Shown piece after piece: positions 1 to 7,932 of a DNA stretch of 40,037 bases. The stretch spans positions 1-40,037 of the forward strand of contig JASLHF010000049.1 in assembly GCA_030152275.1 (NCBI GenBank), read 5' to 3'. The stretch comes from Acinetobacter sp. (GTDB lineage Bacteria; Pseudomonadota; Gammaproteobacteria; Pseudomonadales; Moraxellaceae). Each line of letters opens with the position of its first letter. The first letter of the stretch is position 1. A model generated the notes under the pieces. It worked only from the letters and a program-made list of their open reading frames with translations. It was not told the DNA's origin and did not search any database. The position numbers were made by a program, and so were the translations under genes.

Positions 1-747
1 TTTGCCCAGCATTTCACGCTCTGCTTCTTCTGGTGACGTCCAGTTTTCGATCATTTCCATTGCAGCTTCGTTTGCGCCGCCATGGAGCGGGCCGCGCAGT
101 GAACCAATCGCGCCGGTGATGCATGAATGCATGTCAGACAATGTTGATGCACAGACACGCGCTGTGAACGTTGAGGCGTTAAATTCATGCTCTGCATACA
201 GAATTAACGATACATTCATCACTTGCTCATGCAATTCATTCGGTTTTTCACCGCGAAGTAAGTGTAGGAATTGCGCGCCGATTGAATCATCATCAGTATT
301 TTCTTCTACACGCACGCCGTCGTGGCTGTAGCGGTACCAGTAGCAAATAATCGCTGGCAATGTTGCCAAAATACGGTCTGCGACATCTTGCTGCTGATCA
401 AATGAAGTTTCCGTTTCAAGGTTGCCCAGCATCGATACGCCTGTACGCATTACGTCCATTGGGTGAGAGTCTGCAGGAATGCGTTCCAGCACTTCTTTCA
501 ATGCTTGCGGCAATTGGCGCAGTGATTTTAATTTTGCTTTATAGGCTGCCAATTGTTCTGCTGTCGGCAGTTCACCAAAGAAAATCAGGTACGCAACTTC
601 TTCAAACTGGCAGTTTTCCGCCAAGTCTTGAACGTCATAACCGCGATAGGTTAAGCCCGCACCGCTTTTGCCTACAGTGGACAATGCTGTTTTGCCGGCT
701 ACTTGTCCGCGCAATCCTGCGCCTGTCAGTACTTTTCCTTCTGCCAT
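1..747 (-). CDS. prpC: 2-methylcitrate synthase PrpC (3' end beyond window)
   Basis: Condenses propionyl-CoA with oxaloacetate to 2-methylcitrate, the entry step of the methylcitrate cycle, in the cytoplasm. The first 249 codons are present; the gene runs off the left edge (family proteins are about 375-385 residues). The citrate-synthase fold is recognisable: EHEFN (His187) and the LHGGANEAA motif with active-site His222; the later catalytic His and Asp lie outside the window. The ATG at 747 is three bases after the prpB stop, with GAAGGG at the end of prpB as ribosome-binding site, so the two are co-transcribed. Identification as methylcitrate rather than ordinary citrate synthase rests on the prpB neighbour and on overall resemblance. 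Confidence 0.95.
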   Translation of the reverse strand, partial: MAEGKVLTGAGLRGQVAGKTALSTVGKSGAGLTYRGYDVQDLAENCQFEEVAYLIFFGELPTAEQLAAYKAKLKSLRQLPQALKEVLERIPADSHPMDVMRTGVSMLGNLETETSFDQQQDVADRILATLPAIICYWYRYSHDGVRVEENTDDDSIGAQFLHLLRGEKPNELHEQVMNVSLILYAEHEFNASTFTARVCASTLSDMHSCITGAIGSLRGPLHGGANEAAMEMIENWTSPEEAEREMLGK

Positions 748-750
748 TTC

Positions 751-1647
751 TTATTTCCCTTCAGTGAATAGTTTGTCTAAGGTATTTTCAAAAGTGTGAT
801 AGTCCAAGAATTCATACAGTTCTTTACGCTGCTGCATTTTGTCCAGCACATTCACTTGCGTGCCGTCTTTGCGGATTGAGCTCATCACTTCCAGCGCAGC
901 TTTTTGCATTGCGCGGGTGGCAGACAGCGGATACAGCACCATGCGGATCCCTTGCTCGCCCAGCTCATCGACCGTGTAATATGGCGTATCGCCAAATTCT
1001 GTGATATTGGCTAAGACTGGCACACCGACTGCATCACACACGGTTTTGTACATGGTGATGTCGGTCATCGCTTCTGCAAAGATGGCATCTGCACCCGCTT
1101 CGACACAAGCGCAGGCGCGGTCAATCACCGCTTGCAAGCCTTCTTTTTGCAGCGCATCAGTACGCGCCATCACCACAAAGTTTGAATCTGTTTTGGCATC
1201 AACCGCCGCTTTAATACGGTCGACCATTTCCTGCTGCGTCACGATTTCTTTGTTTGGACGGTGGCCGCAGCGCTTTTGCGCCACTTGGTCTTCAATGTGC
1301 ACTGCAGCAGCGCCGGCAGCGATCATTTGCTTAACTGAGCGGCCAATGTTGAATGCGCCGCCCCAGCCGGTATCAATATCCACCAATAACGGGGTATCAA
1401 CACGCTCGGTAATACGGCGGACGTCTTCTAAAACGTTATCCAGACTGGTCATGCCTAAATCAGGAAGACCATAAGAATAGTTCGCGACACCAGCACCCGA
1501 TACATAAATCGCCTTGTAGCCGACTTGCTTCGCCATCATCGCTGCATAAGCGTTGACTGTACCGATGATTTGTAAGGGTTTTTCAACTTCCAGCGCTTGT
1601 CTAAATCTTAAGCCTGCAGATTGATTTTCTGCCATCTGTTCTGTCAT
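751..1647 (-). CDS. prpB: 2-methylisocitrate lyase PrpB
   Basis: Cleaves 2-methylisocitrate into pyruvate and succinate, the last step of the methylcitrate cycle for propionate use. The 298-residue protein is normal length for the isocitrate lyase/PEP mutase superfamily. It has the metal-binding VDIDTGWG segment (Asp90, Asp92) and the catalytic KRCGH motif (Cys127). The start at 1647 has AGGA about eight bases upstream; a second in-frame ATG four codons later is possible. In many Acinetobacter a GntR-type regulator sits directly upstream; here the 3' end of an AlkK-like ligase gene lies only 78 bp upstream and no regulator is seen. Confidence 0.96.
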   Translation of the reverse strand: MTEQMAENQSAGLRFRQALEVEKPLQIIGTVNAYAAMMAKQVGYKAIYVSGAGVANYSYGLPDLGMTSLDNVLEDVRRITERVDTPLLVDIDTGWGGAFNIGRSVKQMIAAGAAAVHIEDQVAQKRCGHRPNKEIVTQQEMVDRIKAAVDAKTDSNFVVMARTDALQKEGLQAVIDRACACVEAGADAIFAEAMTDITMYKTVCDAVGVPVLANITEFGDTPYYTVDELGEQGIRMVLYPLSATRAMQKAALEVMSSIRKDGTQVNVLDKMQQRKELYEFLDYHTFENTLDKLFTEGK

Positions 1648-1669
1648 CTTCCTTTTCCTGTTGTAGCTA

Positions 1670-1704
1670 TGTCATTACGCATACGTAATGCTTATGTAAT
1701 GACA
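1670..1704. promoter_or_regulatory. inverted-repeat cluster upstream of prpB (candidate operator)
   Basis: Within the 78-bp gap between the ligase stop and prpB lie three related half-sites: TGTCATTAC (1670-1678), CGTAATG (1684-1690) and GTAATGACA (1696-1704). The outer pair are perfect 9-bp inverted repeats, and CATTACG/CGTAATG (1673-1679, 1684-1690) form a second nested palindrome. This lies 23-57 bp before the prpB start, where a repressor or activator of prpBC could bind. A folded RNA structure is the alternative; there is no T-run that would make it a good terminator. Confidence 0.55.
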
Positions 1705-1725
1705 GTTCGTTTAAATTTCCCTATC

Positions 1726-3351
1726 TTATGCAATCAAGACTGAGCCAAATTTTTCACGCAAATCTTTTTTCAGAATTTTTCCTGTACCGCCCACAGGAAT
1801 TGAGTCAACAAAAATCACTTTATCTGGAATCTGCCATTTTGCGATTTTGTCAGCAAAATAGTTTTTGACTTCATCTTCGGTCAGTGAACTTTTTTGGCTA
1901 ATTTTGGCAATTAAGATTGGACGCTCATCCCACTTTGGATGCGTCGCGGCAATGACTGCAACCATGTCGATTTCAGGATGTGCAATGGCAATATTTTCAA
2001 GCTCAACCGATGAAATCCATTCACCGCCAGATTTAATCAAATCTTTAGAACGGTCGCTAATGACCATGTAGCCATCTGGGTTAATGGTTGCAATATCACC
2101 TGTATCGAACCATTGATCAGTCGTGAGCGCATGTTTGAACTGTCCAAAATAAGATTCAATAATCCAATGACCTTGAATCTGTAAATGTCCCACTTGCTGA
2201 CCATCACGTTCTAATTCATGGGTACCATTTTCCTCATTGCAAATTCGCAAATTGACACCAAATGGCGGACGGCCTTGTGATAAGCGCAGCTTTAATTTAT
2301 CTGCATCATTCAGCCCGCTATGTTTTGATTTAAGCTGATTCACCACTCCCATCGGACTGGTTTCAGTCATTCCCCATGCATGAATGGTTTCACAGTTATA
2401 GAGTTCTCTAAAGGCTTGGACCATTGATGGCGGACAGGCAGCGCCGCCTACCACATTGCGTGTTAGACTTTGCAGCTGACTGCCCAATTCTGCAGCTGCA
2501 TTTAATAAACCTTGCCAAATGGTCGGTACACCCAAAGCATTGGTGACTTGGTATTGGTCAATCAATTGAACCAAACTTACGCCATCTAACATTGGGCCAG
2601 GTAAAGTCAAACTGCAGCCCACCATTGCCGCTGCATACGGCGTTCCCCACGCATTGACATGGAACATAGGAACGACGGGTAAAATATTGTCTTTTGCAGA
2701 CAAATTAAATGAGTCTGGCAGACTTGAAGCATAGCTGTGTAAAACTGTTGAACGATGGCTATAGAGCACACCCTTGGGATTGCCTGTCGTGCCAGACGTA
2801 TAACACAAAGAACTGGCCTTTGTTTCGTCAAGTTCCGGCCAAACAAAATCATCGCTTTGCGCTTCAATTAAGTCATCATAAAAATAGACTTCAGGCAAAG
2901 CTTTTTGAATAGTTTCGTCATAAGCATCTAGACAGATAAAATATTCGACATAAGGTACAGCAGCTTTAATCGATAAGACTAAATTGATAAAAGTCTTATC
3001 AAAAATCAGGACTTTATCATTGGCATCATTAATGATATAGCTTAGCTGTTCAGGGAAAAGCCGAGGATTAATGGTATGGCAAACAAGTCCGCTGCCAGAA
3101 ATACCATACCAAGATTCCAAATGACGATGGTTATTCCATGCAATGGTTGCAACACGATCACTAATATCGCAGCCTAAAGACTGTAAAACATTCGCAAAAC
3201 GTTTGGCATTTTTGGCAATATTGCCCCAATTGCTCTGGGTCATTGTGCCATCTGTATTTTTAGAATAAATCACTGTGTCCGCATGATACTGCTCTGCGTG
3301 ATCAATTAAATTGCTGATCAACAGCGGCTTAAACATCATATTTCCAAGCAT
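1726..3351 (-). CDS. AlkK-like medium-chain acyl-CoA ligase
   Basis: An AMP-forming acid-CoA ligase of 541 residues that activates a carboxylic acid to its CoA thioester with ATP. The sequence resembles Pseudomonas AlkK from the start (MLGNMMF) through WNNHRHLE and CHTINPRLFPEQ. The adenylation P-loop YTSGTTGNPKG lies near residue 190, followed by WGMTETSP, FDTGDIA and a C-terminal GTGKILKK lysine. I chose the ATG at 3351 rather than the upstream in-frame GTG at 3372, because AAGGA lies seven bases before it and it matches the start of the paralogue at 39942. The two proteins look about two-thirds identical by eye. The promoter region carries a 21-bp-spaced repeat and a heptamer array. The exact chain-length preference is not visible. 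Confidence 0.9.
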   Translation of the reverse strand: MLGNMMFKPLLISNLIDHAEQYHADTVIYSKNTDGTMTQSNWGNIAKNAKRFANVLQSLGCDISDRVATIAWNNHRHLESWYGISGSGLVCHTINPRLFPEQLSYIINDANDKVLIFDKTFINLVLSIKAAVPYVEYFICLDAYDETIQKALPEVYFYDDLIEAQSDDFVWPELDETKASSLCYTSGTTGNPKGVLYSHRSTVLHSYASSLPDSFNLSAKDNILPVVPMFHVNAWGTPYAAAMVGCSLTLPGPMLDGVSLVQLIDQYQVTNALGVPTIWQGLLNAAAELGSQLQSLTRNVVGGAACPPSMVQAFRELYNCETIHAWGMTETSPMGVVNQLKSKHSGLNDADKLKLRLSQGRPPFGVNLRICNEENGTHELERDGQQVGHLQIQGHWIIESYFGQFKHALTTDQWFDTGDIATINPDGYMVISDRSKDLIKSGGEWISSVELENIAIAHPEIDMVAVIAATHPKWDERPILIAKISQKSSLTEDEVKNYFADKIAKWQIPDKVIFVDSIPVGGTGKILKKDLREKFGSVLIA

Positions 3352-3457
3352 AGAACCATCCTTATTGTTCACAAATCCATAAACTTTTTTCTAATTTGAG
3401 ATGAGCTCGCACTCATTTTGTTATGCAAAAAATACCTGTTTTTTCTAACAGTGATTT

Positions 3458-3491
3458 GTCATTTCACGTCACAAATTAGTCATTTGGTCAC
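3458..3491. promoter_or_regulatory. candidate AraC-type operator upstream of the AlkK-like ligase
   Basis: GTCATTTcacGTCAC (3458-3472) is followed by GTCATTTgGTCAC (3479-3491). The GTCATTT cores are exactly 21 bp apart as direct repeats, the spacing expected for two AraC-family half-sites on one DNA face. The site lies about 107-140 bp upstream of the ligase start. It shares the CATTT...G(A/T)CA pattern with the sites at 7713 and 15539, so a regulator related to the other AraC protein, most simply the neighbouring gene at 3761-4786, probably binds it. Binding is inferred. Confidence 0.55.
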
Positions 3492-3630
3492 TTTGATTAA
3501 AATAATGGAATATGATTGTAATTAATTGTATTTATTAATTATTTAAGATTATTTTAGATATTAAATATGCTGATATAGATTGATTTTATTGAAAACCAAA
3601 GAATAAAAAGAACAAATCAATAGGCGTGAC

Positions 3631-3721
3631 AATGCAAAATGCAAAATGTGAAATGTGAAATGTGAAATGTGAAATGTGAAATGTGAAATGTGAAATGTGA
3701 AATGTGAAATGTGAAATGTGA
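3631..3721. repeat. heptamer tandem repeat, 13 units
   Basis: Two AATGCAA units (3631-3644) are followed by eleven perfect AATGTGA units (3645-3721), 91 bp in all without interruption. The array lies between the AraC gene stop (3761) and the ligase promoter. Such arrays change length by slipped-strand mispairing. Read on the minus strand it is a run of CATTTCA units, so CATTTCAC recurs every seven bases. Confidence 0.97.
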
Positions 3722-3760
3722 AAATAGAATAAATATAAAGGCTAACTAAATATACAGAAT

Positions 3761-4786
3761 CTAAGCTTCGCGCTGTGTGCGGCGCCAACGCCCAGGCGTA
3801 ATACCATACCAGCGTTTAAATGCACGCGTAAAATTTGCTTGATCTTCATAGCCAACTTGGTTTGCCACTTCAAGGATCATTAATTGCGGATTTTTTAATA
3901 ATTTAAGCGCTAAACGTTTACGTGTATGTTCCAGCAATGCATCAAAAGTGGTTTGATGTTTATTTAAATAACGGTATAAGGTAAAACGATGCATTGAAAA
4001 ATAAGATGCCACACGCTCAATTGAACAATTTCGATGCGGCAATAACTCTTCAATAATTTTACACACCTGTCCAACAAAATCTACATTATCTTTGCTTTGC
4101 AGATCGCTTAAATGCTGCCTTAAAAATTGATCAAGTTGTGGATCATGCCCTGCACGCTTTTGATCTAATAATTCTTGCGGAAATAATATCTCATGCTGTG
4201 TTTGACCAAACCACACTGGGCAGCCAAACAGCTTTTCATATAAATGCGCAGATTTTGGTTTTGGATATGAAATTCTAACTAGCGTTGGCCGCCACGACTT
4301 GGCTAAAATTAATTCAATAATAGACAGCATTGCAACTAAATATGCCGTTTGGTACTGTTCTTTGCCCGGAATATCGCTGTCTATATGCATACAAATTTTG
4401 GCATAGCCGTGTTCGGTCTTTAAATCCAGTTTTTGACCGCGATACCACATTACACCGTAGCTAAATAAACTTTGCAGTGCATCACGCATTGTTGCCGCAT
4501 TTAATACTAAAAAGCGCAAAGGGCCAATATTTGATAATTGCGCTTTACGCCCAATAATCAGCCCCAAATGTTCACAACCGGTTAATCTTTCCACCTCTTT
4601 AAAAATACGGCCTTGAGTATGTAAAGAAACCGGCAATAAATTATTTTTCAAATCATCCAATTCAATTGAATACTGACCCAATATGCTTTGAGTATCCAAG
4701 CCTTTTTCATCTAAATAATGGGCAATCAAGTTTAAAATGCCGATCGGATTAGACATCTCTTTTAAATTTGAATGATGAATGTCCAT
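3761..4786 (-). CDS. AraC family transcriptional regulator (OruR/ArgR-like, 341 aa)
   Basis: DNA-binding regulator with the two-part layout of the AraC group that has an arabinose-binding-like N-terminal domain (about residues 25-210) and a C-terminal double helix-turn-helix (about 235-335). The second HTH reads ILEVANQVGYEDQANFTRAF, followed by the typical W(Y)GITPGRWR ending. It lies between the DUF1302 gene and the AlkK-like ligase on the same strand. Candidate AraC-type sites occur before the ligase and, more weakly, before the DUF1302 gene, so these are the likely targets. The ligand is unknown but is probably a substrate or product of that pathway. The 332-residue protein at 7933 is a distant relative of the same architecture. 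Confidence 0.88.
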   Translation of the reverse strand: MDIHHSNLKEMSNPIGILNLIAHYLDEKGLDTQSILGQYSIELDDLKNNLLPVSLHTQGRIFKEVERLTGCEHLGLIIGRKAQLSNIGPLRFLVLNAATMRDALQSLFSYGVMWYRGQKLDLKTEHGYAKICMHIDSDIPGKEQYQTAYLVAMLSIIELILAKSWRPTLVRISYPKPKSAHLYEKLFGCPVWFGQTQHEILFPQELLDQKRAGHDPQLDQFLRQHLSDLQSKDNVDFVGQVCKIIEELLPHRNCSIERVASYFSMHRFTLYRYLNKHQTTFDALLEHTRKRLALKLLKNPQLMILEVANQVGYEDQANFTRAFKRWYGITPGRWRRTQREA

Positions 4787-4860
4787 ATTGTTCTCAAATA
4801 CTTGCCTGCATTTTATATCAGCAATATTGCTGTGATTATTTTGTTCAATTTAAAATCCTA

Positions 4861-4889
4861 ATATGCCGCATGTTAACTGTGCAGCATAT
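4861..4889 (-). terminator. weak hairpin after the DUF1302 gene
   Basis: ATATGCCGCA (4861-4870) pairs with TGCAGCATAT (4880-4889) with one mismatch and a nine-base loop, about 40 bp past the stop of the outer-membrane protein gene. The downstream T-run is poor, so this is only a possible terminator. Confidence 0.35.
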
Positions 4890-4929
4890 CAGGTTCTTCT
4901 AAATATTGAATAGCTTTTTAACGGCTCAA

Positions 4930-6765
4930 TTAAAAGCTGGTTTTAAAGGTCAATGAAGCAAAATCACGGTCATCTAAAATGCTGTAATCATTACTGCCAA
5001 AGAAATTGGTATAGCCAAGCTCCGCAGTATATTTTTTTTGATAGGTTGCAGAAATTCCTGCTGAAATAGCCATTTGCCCTTCTTGGAAGTTTGGCCCATA
5101 ACCATGAACATCATGGCGGAACATCAAACTTGGCGTGACCACCGTTTGCGGTAATAAATCGTTATAATTCAATGCACCGCGCAAACGATAGCCAACCGAC
5201 CATTCTTCAAAAAAACCTTCGTTATTACAGTATTTTGCATTCAAATCTTGAATTTCCTGATCAGAAAGTTTTCCTGTTTTAGGCGCAATACAATAAGTGC
5301 TGACATCTGCTGGATCATAAGGTCCTGTTGTTAGACCGCTTCGGCCAAATGCACCGCTTCTGCCAAAATGGTAGTTACCCAAATCACCAATATGATTTAC
5401 CCCTAACTCACCGACCAAAGATAAGGTGCTGGCGCCAAATACATTCGGAATAGCACTGGCAGCGCCCAGCGTAAATTGCGTAACAGGGACTCGCGCATAA
5501 CCATTAACACGTGAGCCTAATGGCAAAGTTTCACCCGGTGCAGTGATAGGCGTATCATCAAATAAAGCCTGCGCGTAAACAATATCAGTACTGTTAAAAT
5601 GCAAAGGCATATTTGGTTTATAGTTTAATTCACTAAAAATTGAGGTTTTTCCAACCTTACCCGTTAGGCTCAACCCATACATTTCAATGTCTTCTGGGTA
5701 GACTGAAAGAATTCGTGCGGTATGATAATTTTGTGCGCCCGGTGCTGAAACGACAACGCCATCAAAATGCAAAATTCGGCTATGGTAATTTGCATAATAG
5801 GCACCCAATTCCGCATTATTTAAACTTGGAATGGTTTGCTTAATTGCAAAACCGAACTGACCGCTGTCTTTCGCATATTCGCTCGGTAAACGGCCAATGC
5901 TAAAATTAGGCTGACCATTAATCGCTTCATCTGTGGTAAAGCCCGGCCCGCCAATTAATAATGGTCCACAATTTTCGGCAAAAACATCGGAAATTTCAAA
6001 GAATGTACCGCAGCCATCAACAATAGAGGGTCTGAATTTGAACTGATAAAAGCCTTCGACTTTAAGCTTGTCGTTCAAGTCAGCAGCAAATGAGAACATC
6101 TCGACCGGAATAATCCGCTCTTTGACATCACCGCCCGGTCGGTTCATTGCAGCATAGTCAAACGCGCTGACAGAGTTCAGGCCATTTTGAAAGAATTGCG
6201 ATTTTCCCCAATTTAAAGCGTGTTTGCCTAATTTAAGGTTTAAGCTGCGTCCGTGATCAAAACTGAAGTTTTTCCAGATATAGGCATCCCAAAGGTCAAT
6301 CCCTTTATATTTTGCTAAACGCGGCCAATCAGAATCATCAAATGCTAAAAAATCGCCATGACCCGTTTCATAAGCATGGTCATACCAATATTTTGCGCTA
6401 ATGACCGCTCCTTGCTGCTGACCATTCAATCGAATTTCCGTTAAACCTTTTACAATTTGAGAAATTGCATCGCCTTTTTCAAAGTTGGCACGGCCATTAT
6501 CACCATTGATATCAATGCCTGTGCCCACTTTATTAATAGTTTGGGCATCGGGCTTATACAGCATGAATGAATCAGCATTTTCAGTGCTCCAGCTTTGGCC
6601 AATGCTTAAACTGGTATTGGTTTCCACTTTCCATTGATCATTCAGTGCATAACTTGCTGCATGTGCATGCGCAACCGTAAAAATTAAACCCATAAATAAA
6701 CTCAGTTTAGTTAACTGCGTATTCGGATATTGAATTTTTTTATTGTTTACAACGGGACTATGCAT
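4930..6765 (-). CDS. DUF1302 family outer-membrane protein
   Basis: A 611-residue exported protein of the DUF1302 family. It has a signal peptide with a late start (basic NNKK and TQLTK, hydrophobic LSLFMGLIFTV, predicted cleavage after AHA near residue 36), many alternating beta-strand segments and a C-terminal phenylalanine (FKTSF) typical of outer-membrane beta-barrels. Two cysteine pairs occur near residues 251-270 and 490-513. DUF1302 proteins often sit with hydrophobic-compound or ester catabolism genes; their job is poorly defined and uptake is a fair guess. The start has GGAG six bases upstream. Being flanked by an AraC regulator, an acyl-CoA ligase and a hydrolase supports substrate import. 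Confidence 0.85.
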   Translation of the reverse strand: MHSPVVNNKKIQYPNTQLTKLSLFMGLIFTVAHAHAASYALNDQWKVETNTSLSIGQSWSTENADSFMLYKPDAQTINKVGTGIDINGDNGRANFEKGDAISQIVKGLTEIRLNGQQQGAVISAKYWYDHAYETGHGDFLAFDDSDWPRLAKYKGIDLWDAYIWKNFSFDHGRSLNLKLGKHALNWGKSQFFQNGLNSVSAFDYAAMNRPGGDVKERIIPVEMFSFAADLNDKLKVEGFYQFKFRPSIVDGCGTFFEISDVFAENCGPLLIGGPGFTTDEAINGQPNFSIGRLPSEYAKDSGQFGFAIKQTIPSLNNAELGAYYANYHSRILHFDGVVVSAPGAQNYHTARILSVYPEDIEMYGLSLTGKVGKTSIFSELNYKPNMPLHFNSTDIVYAQALFDDTPITAPGETLPLGSRVNGYARVPVTQFTLGAASAIPNVFGASTLSLVGELGVNHIGDLGNYHFGRSGAFGRSGLTTGPYDPADVSTYCIAPKTGKLSDQEIQDLNAKYCNNEGFFEEWSVGYRLRGALNYNDLLPQTVVTPSLMFRHDVHGYGPNFQEGQMAISAGISATYQKKYTAELGYTNFFGSNDYSILDDRDFASLTFKTSF

Positions 6766-6874
6766 ATCATCTCCATATCGATATGTTCATACTGTTTCAT
6801 GAATTTTTTGGGGTTAGACTCAAAATAACGAGATTTAAAACGCGTGATTTAAATAAATTTATTGCACCGAAATA

Positions 6875-6977
6875 GGTCCAAAATGACTATTTTTTGCCAT
6901 CCTTGGCTCACTCCAAACTACTGAATTTAAGTCATTTAAATTTGTCTTCTGGAATTATTTTTTAGTCACTTTGTCAC
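6875..6977. promoter_or_regulatory. region upstream of DUF1302 gene with AraC-like half-sites
   Basis: The 268-bp gap between the hydrolase and the DUF1302 gene contains AGTCACTTTGTCAC (6964-6977), which matches AGTCATTTGGTCAC of the ligase promoter site at 12 of 14 positions. It also contains GTCATTT (6931-6937) and, in the opposite orientation, TAGTCATTTTGGACC (minus strand, 6875-6889). No clean 21-bp pair is seen, so this is weaker than the other sites. Confidence 0.3.
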
Positions 6978-7033
6978 TTCATCATTGTTTATTTAATCTC
7001 TCACGAGATTGATTTAAAATTGGCATCAGTACA

Positions 7034-7627
7034 TTAAGCTGTTAATTCTTTTGCCTTATTTAAAGCATCCAATTGCAGAATATATTGTTCCGCCTCAGGC
7101 CACGGGCCATAACCTGCAGCTGGGTTTAAATGCCCGACATTACCGGCATTAATTAATTCACTTCCCCATTGCAGCGCCATATGCTCAACGGCTTCAAATG
7201 ATGCTAAATGATCATTGGTGCTTGCAACCAATAGGCTTGGAAAATTTAATTTTTGCATAGGCAGCGGATTCCAGCCTTCCGTACGCAAGGTTTCAGAGCT
7301 TGGGTAGTTCTCAGGCCATTTCGCATCTAAATCTGGCGGTGCAACCAATAAAGCTCCCTGAATATCATGCTGATGCTGCGCTGCCCAATGCACCGTCATG
7401 AGTACGCCTGCACTATGCGCCACTAAAATGACGGGACCTTGAATTTGATCAAGTTCGGCTTGAATCCGTTTAACTCGGTTTTGGCAACTGAGTTTATCGG
7501 TTTCTGCAGGCGGTACGGAACGTACTTTTTGCAGCCGCGCTTCCAATAAAGTTTGCCAATGTGATGCTACGTGGTCACGCAGCCCAGGAATAATTAAAAC
7601 CGTCGCTTGTGTAAATAATTTGTCCAT
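7034..7627 (-). CDS. RBBP9/YdeN-type alpha/beta hydrolase
   Basis: A small serine hydrolase of 197 residues in the Ser_hydrolase (RBBP9/YdeN) family. The nucleophile elbow HSAG gives Ser72, the acid is Asp139 (STNDHLA) and the base is His166 (VGHLN). There is no signal peptide, so it is cytoplasmic. I start at 7627: AAGGA lies eight bases upstream, whereas the in-frame ATG at 7645 has a poor site. It is divergent from the AraC gene at 7933, and its promoter holds the same 21-bp-spaced repeats as the seven-gene operon. It therefore probably hydrolyses an ester, thioester or amide intermediate of that pathway; the substrate is unknown. Confidence 0.87.
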   Translation of the reverse strand: MDKLFTQATVLIIPGLRDHVASHWQTLLEARLQKVRSVPPAETDKLSCQNRVKRIQAELDQIQGPVILVAHSAGVLMTVHWAAQHQHDIQGALLVAPPDLDAKWPENYPSSETLRTEGWNPLPMQKLNFPSLLVASTNDHLASFEAVEHMALQWGSELINAGNVGHLNPAAGYGPWPEAEQYILQLDALNKAKELTA

Positions 7628-7712
7628 CTTTCTATCCTTAAGCATGTAGCCTGTAGAGTCATTCCATTTTTTCTTTTCAATTTAACTTAAAGATTTGCAT
7701 TTTTAGACGATA

Positions 7713-7747
7713 TACATTTAACGACAGCTACTTTACATTTCATGACA
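7713..7747. promoter_or_regulatory. AraC-type direct-repeat operator, hydrolase promoter
   Basis: TACATTTAACGACA (7713-7726) and TACATTTCATGACA (7734-7747) are direct repeats starting exactly 21 bp apart, 86-120 bp upstream of the hydrolase start and within the divergent region to the AraC gene at 7933. An almost identical pair with the same spacing and orientation sits before the operon at 15461. Recognition by the 7933-8931 regulator is the simplest reading. Confidence 0.75.
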
Positions 7748-7932
7748 TTTTTTAGTGAAATATAGCTTGTTGAAGCGCGAATAATGCATCAATAATGACG
7801 GGAAATAATGGTTTAACAGCTGTAAATAGGCTTGGCTTTAGACCAAAGTCGGCACTGTTATTTATGGCTATTTTTGGTTATAAATAACGCAACAAACCAG
7901 GAAGGTTTGTTTTCGTTCAAGGAAGGTAAAAT

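Noticed and set aside
2..767. Plus-strand ORFs over the left end
   Set aside because: They are antisense shadows of prpC, whose minus-strand translation is clearly a methylcitrate synthase.
3631..3721. CRISPR-like array
   Set aside because: Units are 7 bp with no spacers; it is a simple tandem repeat and no cas gene is near.
3561..3788. Minus-strand ORF of 75 codons rich in His-Phe-Thr repeats
   Set aside because: It is the translation of the heptamer array, overlaps the end of the AraC gene, and has no ribosome-binding site.
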